Assembly (NCBI GenBank): GCA_964581115.1
Contig: CAZOMY010000001.1
Location: forward strand, 248,001 to 312,000
DNA length: 64,000 nucleotides
Reading direction: 5' to 3'
DNA from: 2-02-FULL-55-14 sp964581115
GTDB taxonomy: Bacteria > Bacteroidota > Ignavibacteria > UBA10030
This document shows, piece after piece, positions 27,826 through 36,238 of the stretch. The first letter of the stretch is position 1, and each line of letters begins with the position of its first letter. A model generated the notes under the pieces. That model did no database searches. It saw only the letters and a program-made list of their open reading frames with translations, and had not been told where the DNA came from. The translations under genes were made by a program, and so were the position numbers.

Positions 27826-30800
27826 TTACTTGGCCGTGGCCTCTCTCCCCTCTACTTCCGCCACGGCCCGGGGGAGTTCGATACGATGTTGGACCGGAGA
27901 CAGCAGCTCATACAGGGCCGGGACCACATACAGGGTCAAGATGAGCGAGAACAGCAGGCCTCCGATGACGACCACGCCGAGCGACACCCGGCTTTGGGCG
28001 CTGGCTCCCAGTCCCAATGCGATCGGCACCGCTCCCAAGACCGTCGCGAGACTGGTCATGATAATCGGCCGTAGCCTCAGCGTTGCTGCCTCGATCGTTG
28101 CCTCCTTGACACTCAACCCGGCCTGCTGGCGTTGATTGCTGAATTCCACGATCAGGATGCCGTTCTTCGTGACGATGCCGATCAACGCGATGATGCCGAT
28201 CTGGCTGAAGATGTTGAGTGTGTGGCCGAACACCCACAGCGAGATGACCGCGCCAGCGATGGCGAGCGGAACTGTCAGCATGATGATGAACGGATCACGG
28301 AAGCTTTCAAACTGCGCCGCCAGGACGAGGTAGATCAGGACCAGCGCCAAGACGAGCGCGAAGAGAAGGCTTGATGAGCTCTCGGCGAAATCTTTCGAGA
28401 CGCCAGCCAAGGCCGTCCGGAACGACTCGTCGAGAACGCGACCCGCAACCTCATCCATGACCTTGAGCCCCTCGCCCAAGGTCAGGCCCGGAGCAAGCCC
28501 CGCAGAGATCGTCGCGGCCACATAACGGTCGTAACGATTCCTCGAAGGTGATGCGCTCTCCTCGGTCAGGTGGACGACATTATCGAGCTGGATCAACTCG
28601 CCCTGATTATTCCGCACGTAGAGCGATCGAAGGTCCAGCGGTTCATCGCGATTATCCCTCGTGGCAAGCGCGATCACCTGATACTGCTTGCCGTCCTTGA
28701 CGAAATAGCCCATCCGCTGGCCGCTGAACGTCAATTGAAGCGTTTGTGCCACGTCCATCATCGACAGCCCCAGTGCGCGAGCCCGTTCGCGGTCAACGCT
28801 CAGCTTCAACTCGGGCTTGTTGAATTTGAGGTTGACGTCGATGACCTGGAACGCATTCGTCTTCCGCGCCTCCTCCATGAACGTGGGAAGGATCTCGCGA
28901 AGCCGTTCCATCGATGGCGCTTGAATGACATACTGTACCGGCAGACCGCCCCGGCGACCGACGCTGATGGTCTGCTCTTGCGTGACGAACGCGCGGACCT
29001 CTGAGAATTGCCGCAGCATCTGCGAGAGGTCGTCGGCGATTTCCTGTTGCGAGCGGTCCCGTTCCGCCGGCTCTGAAAGCTGGACGCGAAGGAAACCGTT
29101 GTTGACCGAGCTCGACCCGAAACCCGGAGCAGTGAGTCCCAGGACACCTGCCTGTTCCGGAACCATCGCCTCGACCGTGAAGCGCAGGTCGTTCATGAAC
29201 GTATCCATGTAGTCAAACGACGCGCCTTCGGGCCCCGTCGCCGATATTTGCAGCCGCGAGCGATCTTCGAGCGGGGCCAGTTCCGCCGGCAGGAGCGCTC
29301 CGATCCCGAGGATCACCGCCAGCGAAGCGGCCATGATCGCAGGGGCTCTCCATCGACGTTCCATGAAATTCCGCAGCGAACTGTTGTATTGGTCCGTCAT
29401 CCACCGATAGAACGGCTCGGTCCACTTGTAGAACCGGTTCTCGTCTTCGGCGCGACGCAGAAGACGCGCGCTCATCATCGGGGTCAGCGTCAGCGAAACC
29501 ACCGCAGAAATGAGCACCGCGCCAGCGACGACGATCCCGAACTCGCGGAAGAGCCTCCCGACCAGGCCTTCGAGAAAGATGATCGGCAGGAACACCGCCG
29601 CGAGTGTGATGGTCGTCGAAATGATGGCGAAGAAGATCTCCTTCGACCCCACGTGACCCGCCTCGCGCGGCGTCATGCCCCTCTCGATCTTCTGATAGAT
29701 GTTCTCGAGCACCACGATGGCGTCATCGACAACGATACCCGTCGCCAGCACGATCCCCAGCAACGTGAGGATGTTGATCGAGAAACCCATCAGGTACATC
29801 ACGAAGAAGGTTCCGATGAGCGAGATCGGAATGGCCAGGACCGGGATGAAGGTCGTGCGCCAGTCGCGCAGGAAGGCGAAGATGACGAGTACGACGAGCA
29901 CGAAGGCGATCAGGATCGTCTCCTCGACCTCCGTGATGGCCCGTCGGATGTTCTTCGTCACGTCGAACGCGACCTGCATCGTCATGTCAGGAGGAAGGTC
30001 CCGCTGGATCTGAGCAAGCCGCTCGTATACCAGGTCGGCGATGGCAATATAGTTCGCTCCCGGTTGCGGCGTCACGACAACTCCCACCATCGGCCGGCCG
30101 CCGGGTCCCCTCATGATCGTACGCTCGTTCTCTTCTCCCAGGATGGCGTAGCCGATGTCCTGGAAGCGGATGATCCGGCCCCCGTCGTCGCGGATGATGA
30201 GGTTGTTGAACTCCGTCGGCTCGGTCATACGCCCCTGCGCACGGATCGTAAGCTCCGTCGAGCGGCCCTCGATGCGGCCCGTTGGCAGCTCGATGTTCTC
30301 GCGGTTAAGCGCCGACTGAACGTCGAGCGGCGTCAGCCGGTGCGCCGCCAGCCGCGATGGGTCCATCCACAACCGCATCGCATACCGCTTCTCGCCCCAG
30401 ATGCGGACGTCGGAGACGCCGGCCACGGTCTGCAGGCGTTCTCTCATCACGTTGTTGGCGAACTCACTCAACCCCAGCAACGACCGGTTCGCGCTCTGAA
30501 GCGTCACCATCAGGATGGGGCTGGAATCGGCGTCCTGTTTGCTGACCGAAGGGGGATCGACGTCCGACGGAAGACTGCGCTGGGTTCGCGATACCCGATC
30601 CCGCACGTCGTTCGCCGCGGCCTCCATATCGACGCCCAGCTCGAATTCAACGTTGATATTGCTCCTTCCGTCGCTCGAGGTCGAGGTGAGCGTGCGGATA
30701 CCGGCGATGCCGTTGATCGACGATTCGAGCGGCTCGGTGATCTGAGCCTCGACCACGTCGGCATTCGCGCCGACGTAGGACGTCGACACGGAGATGACCG

Positions 30801-30927
30801 GCGGGTCCACCGCTGGATACTCGCGTACACCAAGGAAGGTGAAACCGATCGCTCCGAACAGGACGATGAGAATGGACGTGACCGATGCAAGCACCGGCCG
30901 TTCGATGAAGACCGAAGAGAGGGTCAT
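27826..30927 (-). CDS. RND multidrug efflux permease (AcrB/MexB-like, HAE1 family)
   Basis: Inner-membrane proton-driven pump of 1033 residues, the usual length. The N-terminus (IERPVLASVTSILIVLFGAI) and the pattern of one membrane segment, a large periplasmic loop, six segments and a repeat of the same are typical. The proton-relay helix GIVVDDAIVVLEN carries the paired aspartates. The second half has EFSNQRQQAGLSVKEA and the GIVTKNGILIVEF helix. It is the last gene of the stress/efflux operon and lies 13 bases after its adaptor gene. No TolC-like channel gene is in the operon, so a channel from elsewhere must be recruited. Substrates unknown; hydrophobic toxicants or metals are possible. 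Confidence 0.93.
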   Translation of the reverse strand: MTLSSVFIERPVLASVTSILIVLFGAIGFTFLGVREYPAVDPPVISVSTSYVGANADVVEAQITEPLESSINGIAGIRTLTSTSSDGRSNINVEFELGVDMEAAANDVRDRVSRTQRSLPSDVDPPSVSKQDADSSPILMVTLQSANRSLLGLSEFANNVMRERLQTVAGVSDVRIWGEKRYAMRLWMDPSRLAAHRLTPLDVQSALNRENIELPTGRIEGRSTELTIRAQGRMTEPTEFNNLIIRDDGGRIIRFQDIGYAILGEENERTIMRGPGGRPMVGVVVTPQPGANYIAIADLVYERLAQIQRDLPPDMTMQVAFDVTKNIRRAITEVEETILIAFVLVVLVIFAFLRDWRTTFIPVLAIPISLIGTFFVMYLMGFSINILTLLGIVLATGIVVDDAIVVLENIYQKIERGMTPREAGHVGSKEIFFAIISTTITLAAVFLPIIFLEGLVGRLFREFGIVVAGAVLISAVVSLTLTPMMSARLLRRAEDENRFYKWTEPFYRWMTDQYNSSLRNFMERRWRAPAIMAASLAVILGIGALLPAELAPLEDRSRLQISATGPEGASFDYMDTFMNDLRFTVEAMVPEQAGVLGLTAPGFGSSSVNNGFLRVQLSEPAERDRSQQEIADDLSQMLRQFSEVRAFVTQEQTISVGRRGGLPVQYVIQAPSMERLREILPTFMEEARKTNAFQVIDVNLKFNKPELKLSVDRERARALGLSMMDVAQTLQLTFSGQRMGYFVKDGKQYQVIALATRDNRDEPLDLRSLYVRNNQGELIQLDNVVHLTEESASPSRNRYDRYVAATISAGLAPGLTLGEGLKVMDEVAGRVLDESFRTALAGVSKDFAESSSSLLFALVLALVLIYLVLAAQFESFRDPFIIMLTVPLAIAGAVISLWVFGHTLNIFSQIGIIALIGIVTKNGILIVEFSNQRQQAGLSVKEATIEAATLRLRPIIMTSLATVLGAVPIALGLGASAQSRVSLGVVVIGGLLFSLILTLYVVPALYELLSPVQHRIELPRAVAEVEGREATAK

Positions 30928-30940
30928 GCGAGGGGCGGGA

Positions 30941-32005
30941 TCATTCCTGGATGGTCACCTGGATCGGGGATCCCTCCCGGAGCTGCAAGAGTCCCGTCGT
31001 CAGGACCGTGTCGGCCGGGCTGATCCCCGAAATGATCTGCACGAGGTTTTCCGTTCGCAGGCCCGCCTCGACACGCACCAGCCGCGCCTGTCCATTCTTG
31101 GCGAGGAAGACCTTCTGTCCGTCGAGGTCGGGCATCAATGCCGGCGAGGGGATGAGAATGGCATCGCTCCGCCGATCGAGCACGAGGCGGACCTTCGTGT
31201 ACGATCCCGGCAGGATCCTACCAGATTCATTCGATGAGCGCGCGCGCACCCGCAGACTTCGCGTCGCCGGGTCGATCTTGGGCTCGATGGCATACACTGT
31301 ACCGTTGAAGACCTCGCTCGTCCCTTCGATCGTGAACGTGATCGGCATCCCGACCCTCACCTGCGGCGCATACTTTTCCGGCACCGAGAAATCGATCTTG
31401 ACGAAGCTCATGTCCTGCAACCTGGCGACAAGGGTCGCCGACGAGATATAGCTGCCCTCCGAGACCAATCGGATGCCGATCACCCCGTTGAAGGGAGCCC
31501 GCACCTCTGTCTTCTGAAGGTTGGCCTCGAGCAGCGCCACCTCAGCCGTCGCCGCCGTCAGCTCATTCCGGGCCTCGTCGACCTGGTCGGCGCTCACGCC
31601 GTTGATCTCCCGCAGCTTCCGCTGGCGCTCCTCGCGTTGCGTCGCCAATTCCAACCGAGACCGGGCACGCAACAGCTGTGCCCGAAGGTCGGCATCATTG
31701 ATCTTGACTAGCAGGTCCCCCTTTCTGACGCGCGCCCCTTCTCGGAACGGCAGCGCAATGACCTTGCCCGCCACCTCCGATCGCAGCTCAACTTCCTCCG
31801 ACGCCAGGATCGTTCCCGAAGCCACGATCGCGTTGTCGAACACCCGCGGCTCGACCACCATGCCGACGACGGGTAGACGCATTCCGCCGGCGCGAGTTGC
31901 ACCCCCGCGTCGTGCCGGACCCTCATTCGATCCGAGCGTGAGATAGAGGATGACGGCGATGGCCAGAACGGCAACTCCGCCAAAGCTCACAAGACGCATG
32001 TTCAT
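30941..32005 (-). CDS. RND efflux periplasmic adaptor (HlyD/MexA family)
   Basis: Membrane-fusion protein (354 residues) that bridges the RND pump and an outer-membrane channel. The N-terminal anchor RLVSFGGVAVLAIAVILYLTL is followed by barrel-sandwich halves (VELRSEVAGKVIALPFREGA, then VRAPFNGVIGIRLVSEGSYI), with an alpha-hairpin between them (about 100-165). ATG 32005 lies 3 bases after the permease stop; a GTG at 32011 overlapping that stop is the alternative start. It is followed by the RND gene, so it is most likely that pump's partner. Confidence 0.9.
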   Translation of the reverse strand: MNMRLVSFGGVAVLAIAVILYLTLGSNEGPARRGGATRAGGMRLPVVGMVVEPRVFDNAIVASGTILASEEVELRSEVAGKVIALPFREGARVRKGDLLVKINDADLRAQLLRARSRLELATQREERQRKLREINGVSADQVDEARNELTAATAEVALLEANLQKTEVRAPFNGVIGIRLVSEGSYISSATLVARLQDMSFVKIDFSVPEKYAPQVRVGMPITFTIEGTSEVFNGTVYAIEPKIDPATRSLRVRARSSNESGRILPGSYTKVRLVLDRRSDAILIPSPALMPDLDGQKVFLAKNGQARLVRVEAGLRTENLVQIISGISPADTVLTTGLLQLREGSPIQVTIQE

Positions 32006-32007
32006 AC

Positions 32008-33225
32008 TCACTCGTACCGTAGCGCGTCAATGACGTTGGATTGTGCAGCCTTCCAGGCGGGATATAACCCAAAGAAGATGCCGACGAACGATGCGAACAA
32101 GAAGCTCATCAGAATAGAATCAGCGGAGATCACCGGGTTCATGTTGCCGTACTCGGTGATGAGGATCGAGGCAACGACGCCCACGATGATGCCCAAGATG
32201 CCGCCAACCACGCTCATGACGATCGATTCGATCAGGAACTGCGTCATCACATCGCGCTTCCGGGCGCCGATCGCTTTCCGGATCCCGATCTCACGCGTGC
32301 GCTCGGTCACCGACACGATCATGATGTTCATGATCCCGATACCGCCCACGAGCAGCGACACCGCCGCGATGCCGGCCAGTAGGAACGTGAACGTGGCCTG
32401 CGTCTCCTGGAAGGTCTGGATGATGTCGGCCTGATTGCGGATCGAGAAGTCGTTGTCCTGTTCCGGCCGAAGTTTGTGCTTCTTGCGCAGGATCTGCTCG
32501 ATCTCATAAAAGGCCGTGTCTGAGCGGGCGGCGTCGGCTACCTGGGCCGTGACCTGCGACAGGAAGTCCACGCCGAACAGACGGCGCTGCGCCGTCGTCA
32601 GCGGCACAAGGATCTGATCGTCAGGGTTGTTGAAACCGCTCTGGCCCTTGGACTCAAGGATGCCGATCACCTCGAAGCTCGACCCTTGGATGCGAATGGT
32701 CTTGCCGATCGGGTCCTCGTTCGGGAAAAGGCTTTCGACGACGTTGAAGCCGACGACTGCGACCTTCGAAGCGGCCTTTTCCTCGGCGTGCGTGAAGTAT
32801 CGCCCCTGGATCGCGGCAAAGTTGCGAACGTGCTCGTATTCGGGGACGGTACCGATGATGCGGGTGTTCCAGTTCCGATTCTGATACTTCACCTGCGCCT
32901 GACGATTGAGCTCCGGCACCAACGCCAGGATACTCGTCGAACCCTCGGCGATCGCCGTCACGTCCTCCATTCGAAGCCGTTGGCTCGTTCCCGTCTGGAT
33001 CACCATCCCGGGCCCTCCGCGCGAGGCGCCGGGCGAGATGAAGAGGAGGTTCGAGCCCAGCGACTGGATCCTCTCCATGACGGCCCGCTGCGACCCTTCG
33101 CCGATCGCGATCATCGTGATAACGGCGGCAACCCCGATGATGATGCCGAGCATCGTCAACAGCGAACGGAGCTTGTTTGCGAACAGCGCCGAAAGCGCCG
33201 TCATGAAGCTTTCACGGAAATCCAT
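32008..33225 (-). CDS. MacB-like ABC permease lacking an ATPase domain
   Basis: FtsX/MacB-family membrane protein of 405 residues. The N-terminal segment (ALFANKLRSLLTMLGIIIG, GVAAVITMIAIGEGSQ) is the first transmembrane helix, the periplasmic MacB core domain spans about 55-270, and three helices follow: FTFLLAGIAAVSLLVGGIGI, FLIESIVMSVVGGILGIIVG and SFLFASFVGIFFGLYPAWKA. EIGIRKAIGARKRDV is the coupling segment for an ATPase. E. coli MacB carries its ATPase on the same chain; here no Walker motifs exist in this protein and no separate LolD-like ATPase gene is in the operon. It starts 1 base after the MacA-like gene's stop. Confidence 0.9.
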   Translation of the reverse strand: MDFRESFMTALSALFANKLRSLLTMLGIIIGVAAVITMIAIGEGSQRAVMERIQSLGSNLLFISPGASRGGPGMVIQTGTSQRLRMEDVTAIAEGSTSILALVPELNRQAQVKYQNRNWNTRIIGTVPEYEHVRNFAAIQGRYFTHAEEKAASKVAVVGFNVVESLFPNEDPIGKTIRIQGSSFEVIGILESKGQSGFNNPDDQILVPLTTAQRRLFGVDFLSQVTAQVADAARSDTAFYEIEQILRKKHKLRPEQDNDFSIRNQADIIQTFQETQATFTFLLAGIAAVSLLVGGIGIMNIMIVSVTERTREIGIRKAIGARKRDVMTQFLIESIVMSVVGGILGIIVGVVASILITEYGNMNPVISADSILMSFLFASFVGIFFGLYPAWKAAQSNVIDALRYE

Positions 33226-33226
33226 G

Positions 33227-34681
33227 TCAGCGCCGTCCGGTTCCCGAGGCCGCGCGACCCGCTTGACTCGTTCCGCCGCCGAACGAATTCATGCTGCGCA
33301 TCCGCTCGTTGAACTGCTCCTGTGCCACCTTGGCCCGCGAGATCGTCACGATCTCGACCTCATCCCCTTCAGCCAATCCCTCCAACACCACGCTTTGCTC
33401 GAAATTGCTGGGTCCCACTTTGATGAGCTTGGGTGCGAACGCCCCGTCTTTCCTTGCGCTCACGAGGCGCCATTTGACCTCGTTCTCAGGATTCGCGGTA
33501 GGACGCCGGCGCATGAAGCCTCCACCCTCTCCACCGGCTCCCCCGCCAAAGCGCTGGAACATCTGCTGGCGTTCCTCCGGAGACATGTTCATCATTCTCT
33601 CCCGGAAGGCTTTTCGCTGTTCCTCGCTCATGTTGGCGAATCGTTCCCGCATGCCTCCTCCCGACGGCGCTCCTCCGCCCTGTCCCGAAGCCTGGGACGA
33701 ATCGACGGGCAAGGTCAGTTTCGCTGCCTCCATGATCTGACGTCCTTGCTCCGACCTGGGGTCTTTCAGCGCCTCGTTCGAGATGAGGAGGACAGCACGC
33801 TGGTTGAAGACCTCGATGTCCACCGAGGCACTCATTCCCGCCTTCAGCTTGCCCCCCACATTCCTCACGAGGACCACCACATTGAACGTCGTCACGTTCT
33901 GCTGGGTCTTGCCCAGTGGAGCAATGCGCTCGACTTGACCCGTGAAGCGGTCGTCGGGATATGCGTCGGCGATGACCGTCGCCCGCTGTCCGACGCCCAC
34001 CTTGCCGATGTCCACTTCATCCACGCTGGTCTCGACATAGACCTCCTGCATATCGGCGATGCTGGCGATCGTGGTCCCGCCTCCGACGTTCGAAACACCC
34101 GAGGCAATGATCTGTCCCAGCTCCACATTCTTCGTGAGGATGGTCCCGGAGATCGGAGCAACGATCCGTGTGTCGGCCAATCGCTCCTCTGCCGACGCCA
34201 GTGAGGCTTTCGCCTTGACGAGCTGTGCCTGGGCTCGCACGTACTCAAGATTCGATGCGTCGCGCTCCTGCTCCGAGAGTAGCCCCTTGGCGAACAGCTC
34301 CTTGTTCCGTCCGAAGTTGTTCTCGGCCTGCTTCAGATTCGCTTCGGCTACAGCCAGATCGGCCTTCGCCTGTTCATAGTCGTTGCGCGTCGTGCGCTGG
34401 TCCAGCTTGAGCATCAGGAAGCCCTTTTCGACAACCTGGCCTTCGATGATGTTGATCTCTTCGATCTGGCCGCTGGCCTTCGACTTCACCTCGACCTTGT
34501 TGATCGGTTGAACGACGCCGTTGGCCGAGACGACGAGATTGAGGTCTCCGCGCGTCACTTGTTCGATTCGGGTGAACTGTCCGACGGGCGTCGCGGGTCC
34601 ATCCTCCGATCCGCCCCAGATGATATAGGCCGTGCCGACGAACACGACCGCGGCGGTGACGATAATCAAGATGCGTTTCAT
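33227..34681 (-). CDS. MacA-like periplasmic adaptor with Met/Glu/Arg-rich insertion
   Basis: Adaptor of 484 residues, anchored by ILIIVTAAVVFVGTAYIIWG. Lipoyl-like halves (VEVKSKASGQIEEINIIEGQ and RIVAPISGTILTKNVELG) flank a coiled hairpin (about 85-150), followed by beta-barrel and membrane-proximal domains (VYVETSVDEVDIGKVGVGQ). About 100 residues longer than E. coli MacA because of an insertion at roughly 330-400: a Gly-rich stretch, two helical repeats (FANMSEEQRKAFRERM and NMSPEERQQMFQRF), and another Gly-rich stretch. The repeats resemble the LTxxQ motif of Spy/CpxP, a protein of which type is encoded just upstream. The following gene is its MacB-like permease. Confidence 0.9.
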   Translation of the reverse strand: MKRILIIVTAAVVFVGTAYIIWGGSEDGPATPVGQFTRIEQVTRGDLNLVVSANGVVQPINKVEVKSKASGQIEEINIIEGQVVEKGFLMLKLDQRTTRNDYEQAKADLAVAEANLKQAENNFGRNKELFAKGLLSEQERDASNLEYVRAQAQLVKAKASLASAEERLADTRIVAPISGTILTKNVELGQIIASGVSNVGGGTTIASIADMQEVYVETSVDEVDIGKVGVGQRATVIADAYPDDRFTGQVERIAPLGKTQQNVTTFNVVVLVRNVGGKLKAGMSASVDIEVFNQRAVLLISNEALKDPRSEQGRQIMEAAKLTLPVDSSQASGQGGGAPSGGGMRERFANMSEEQRKAFRERMMNMSPEERQQMFQRFGGGAGGEGGGFMRRRPTANPENEVKWRLVSARKDGAFAPKLIKVGPSNFEQSVVLEGLAEGDEVEIVTISRAKVAQEQFNERMRSMNSFGGGTSQAGRAASGTGRR

Positions 34682-34717
34682 GTGCTGATGGTGTCCAAGG
34701 TGCTGTGATCGTATCAG

Positions 34718-35089
34718 TTATCGAGCCGTGTCGCGTCGTCCCCGCTCGTATTTCGCGTCGAACTGGCGGTTCATGGCATCATACGTCGTTTGCTGCTCCG
34801 GAGTGAGCCGCCGCCGGAGCTCCGAGCGGAGCGTGTCGCGGTCGCGCATCATCGCATCGCGATGGACCGACATCCTTCCCCAATACGAGTCGAGCAGCGA
34901 ATCGATCTCACGGATCTGGACCGAATCCAGTGCGAGGTTCCGGTGGAATTCACGGCGGAACTCCTGCGGCGAAGGCCGACCGCCCTTCCCTTCCCGGAAG
35001 ACACCCGCGTCGAACGCTACATATCCGGCCGTGGCGCCGAGGAGGAAGCTGAGCAGGATGAACAACAGGGTCTTGGTCTTTGGTTTCAT
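34718..35089 (-). CDS. Spy/CpxP-like periplasmic protein (heavy-metal-resistance type)
   Basis: Small membrane-anchored periplasmic protein (123 residues). N-terminal anchor TLLFILLSFLLGATAGYVAF, then an all-helical region rich in Arg, Asp and Glu, with an LTPEQ motif in ELRRRLTPEQQTTYDAMNRQ, the signature of the Spy/CpxP/ZraP/CnrX-like group. These act as chaperones or metal/stress sensors that report to ECF sigma or two-component systems. Placed 7 bases after the anti-sigma gene and 36 bases before the MacA-like gene, it may modulate the sigma switch or protect the envelope. Confidence 0.8.
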   Translation of the reverse strand: MKPKTKTLLFILLSFLLGATAGYVAFDAGVFREGKGGRPSPQEFRREFHRNLALDSVQIREIDSLLDSYWGRMSVHRDAMMRDRDTLRSELRRRLTPEQQTTYDAMNRQFDAKYERGRRDTAR

Positions 35090-35096
35090 GTCGGCC

Positions 35097-35543
35097 TCAT
35101 TCTCCGACGATCGTGGCCTGCAAGAGATTCTCCCGTGTCAGCTCGCTGCTGGCCAGAAGAGTCGTGGTGTCGCCGCTTTCAACCGCCAGCATCCGGTCGA
35201 CCGTGGGAGGCGCGCCCTCCTGACGGAGCGTCGTCGCCAGCGTCAATCCGAGCACGACAAGGGCCAGCGCAACTACAGCGCGGGCCGCCACGCGCTCCGG
35301 ACCCGTCCAGCGTTCGACATCTGCCACTTCGCCCGCCACCATCGCTTCCATGCGCTCCGCAAACCACGGCTCCGGTTCGACCGCCGGATTCGACTGAAGA
35401 AGGGTTCGGAGCGCCAGGTACCTGCGCACAACCTCGACACACACAACGCATGTCGCGAGATGATCAGCGATCGCGCGGTGATCGGCGGGCGCGACCCCGT
35501 CATCAACATAGGCGGAAAGGTCTTCAGGACGGGGATGGTTCAT
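35097..35543 (-). CDS. zinc-finger (ZAS) anti-sigma factor
   Basis: Membrane-bound anti-sigma factor of 148 residues that should hold the co-encoded ECF sigma factor inactive. The ZAS motif His-x3-Cys-x2-Cys is present (His28, Cys32, Cys35 in DHLATCVVC), followed by a helix (VVRRYLALRTLL), a single membrane segment near 86-106 (AVVALALVVLGLTLATTL) and a periplasmic tail of about 40 residues. It overlaps the sigma gene by 4 bases (ATGA), the usual arrangement for a sigma/anti-sigma pair made in equal amounts. Confidence 0.88.
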   Translation of the reverse strand: MNHPRPEDLSAYVDDGVAPADHRAIADHLATCVVCVEVVRRYLALRTLLQSNPAVEPEPWFAERMEAMVAGEVADVERWTGPERVAARAVVALALVVLGLTLATTLRQEGAPPTVDRMLAVESGDTTTLLASSELTRENLLQATIVGE

Positions 35544-36127
35544 GATCGTTCCTCCAGAATCGCACCGAGCCGGTCCTTCAGCTCCTGCCGCGCACGGAAG
35601 AGTCGCGACTTCACGGCAGGCACGCTGATGTTCAAGGTCTCCGAGATCTCGTCGTACGACAGATCCTCATATTCGCGCAGCAAGACGACCAACCGCTGAT
35701 CGGGCGGTAGCGAACGGATCGCCGCATGGACGGCCGTCTGCACCTCTGAACGCTCGGCTTGGATCGAGGGGTCGTGGTCGGAGCCCTTTGCAGCATCTCT
35801 CCCTTTCTCGGCCGCGAGGAATTCGAGCGACAGCATGTTCCGGAGCTTCCTTCGCCGCGCTTCGTCGATCACCACGTTGCTGGCGATACGGTAAATCCAA
35901 GAAAAGAGCGACCGTTGTGGCTGCAGCCGCGGAAGTGCATGATACACTCGCAAGAAGACCTCCTGACTCAGGTCTTCAACGTCTTCGGGTCGGCCGAGCG
36001 AGAGATGGATCAAATGGGCCACTTGACGCTCATATCGCCGCACCAGGTCGCGAAAGGCCCCATGCCGGCCCGCTCGTATCTGTTCGACGAGTGCCCAATC
36101 ATCAGGGGTATCGACCTTGATGGCCAC
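35540..36127 (-). CDS. ECF-type RNA polymerase sigma factor (RpoE-like)
   Basis: Extracytoplasmic-function sigma factor of 195 residues with region 2 (YERQVAHLIHLSLGRPEDVE, then DLSQEVFLRVYHALPRL, SLFSWIYRIASNVVIDEARR) and region 4 (IRSLPPDQRLVVLLREYEDL, SYDEISETLNISVPAVKSRL). It should direct polymerase to GGAAAC-type promoters when released by the anti-sigma factor. The GTG at 36127 is chosen over a TTG at 36136 because that TTG lies inside the predicted -10 element. First gene of a seven-gene operon for envelope stress and efflux, and probably autoregulated. Confidence 0.9.
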   Translation of the reverse strand: MAIKVDTPDDWALVEQIRAGRHGAFRDLVRRYERQVAHLIHLSLGRPEDVEDLSQEVFLRVYHALPRLQPQRSLFSWIYRIASNVVIDEARRRKLRNMLSLEFLAAEKGRDAAKGSDHDPSIQAERSEVQTAVHAAIRSLPPDQRLVVLLREYEDLSYDEISETLNISVPAVKSRLFRARQELKDRLGAILEERS

Positions 36128-36132
36128 GGCGT

Positions 36133-36160
36133 ACAACGCACGTCAGGAGGGAAAGTTTCC
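36133..36160 (-). promoter_or_regulatory. ECF-type autoregulatory promoter of the sigma-efflux operon
   Basis: Minus-strand GGAAAC (36160-36155), 16 bases, CGTTGT (36138-36133). A -35 with an AAC core and a -10 with CGT at this spacing are the usual form for ECF sigma factors. The expected start site falls at or next to the GTG start codon (36127). The -35 also lies in a small palindrome, GGAAAGTTTCC (36150-36160). Confidence 0.45.
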
Positions 36161-36215
36161 GGGATAATCTCTCAAAATGGGGCAGGTAAGAAGGGGCTCC
36201 GACATGGGCCGCGCC

Positions 36216-36236
36216 GGGGCGACCAGGGAACGCCCC
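36216..36236 (-). terminator. possible terminator after mnmA
   Basis: Six-base GC stem (GGGGCG 36216-36221, CGCCCC 36231-36236) with a 9-base loop, just after the mnmA stop and before the sigma-factor promoter. It is short and has no T-run, but sits where a boundary between the two units is expected. Confidence 0.35.
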
Positions 36237-36238
36237 CC

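Noticed and set aside
26126..28135. Plus-strand open frame of over 600 codons across the carboxyltransferase gene and the RND terminator
   Set aside because: Opposite two clear genes; low-complexity His/Arg/Asp composition; crosses a strong terminator hairpin and a promoter.
29248..31023. Plus-strand open frame opposite the RND pump
   Set aside because: Shadow of the pump gene; extremely Arg/Asp/His-rich; no domain.
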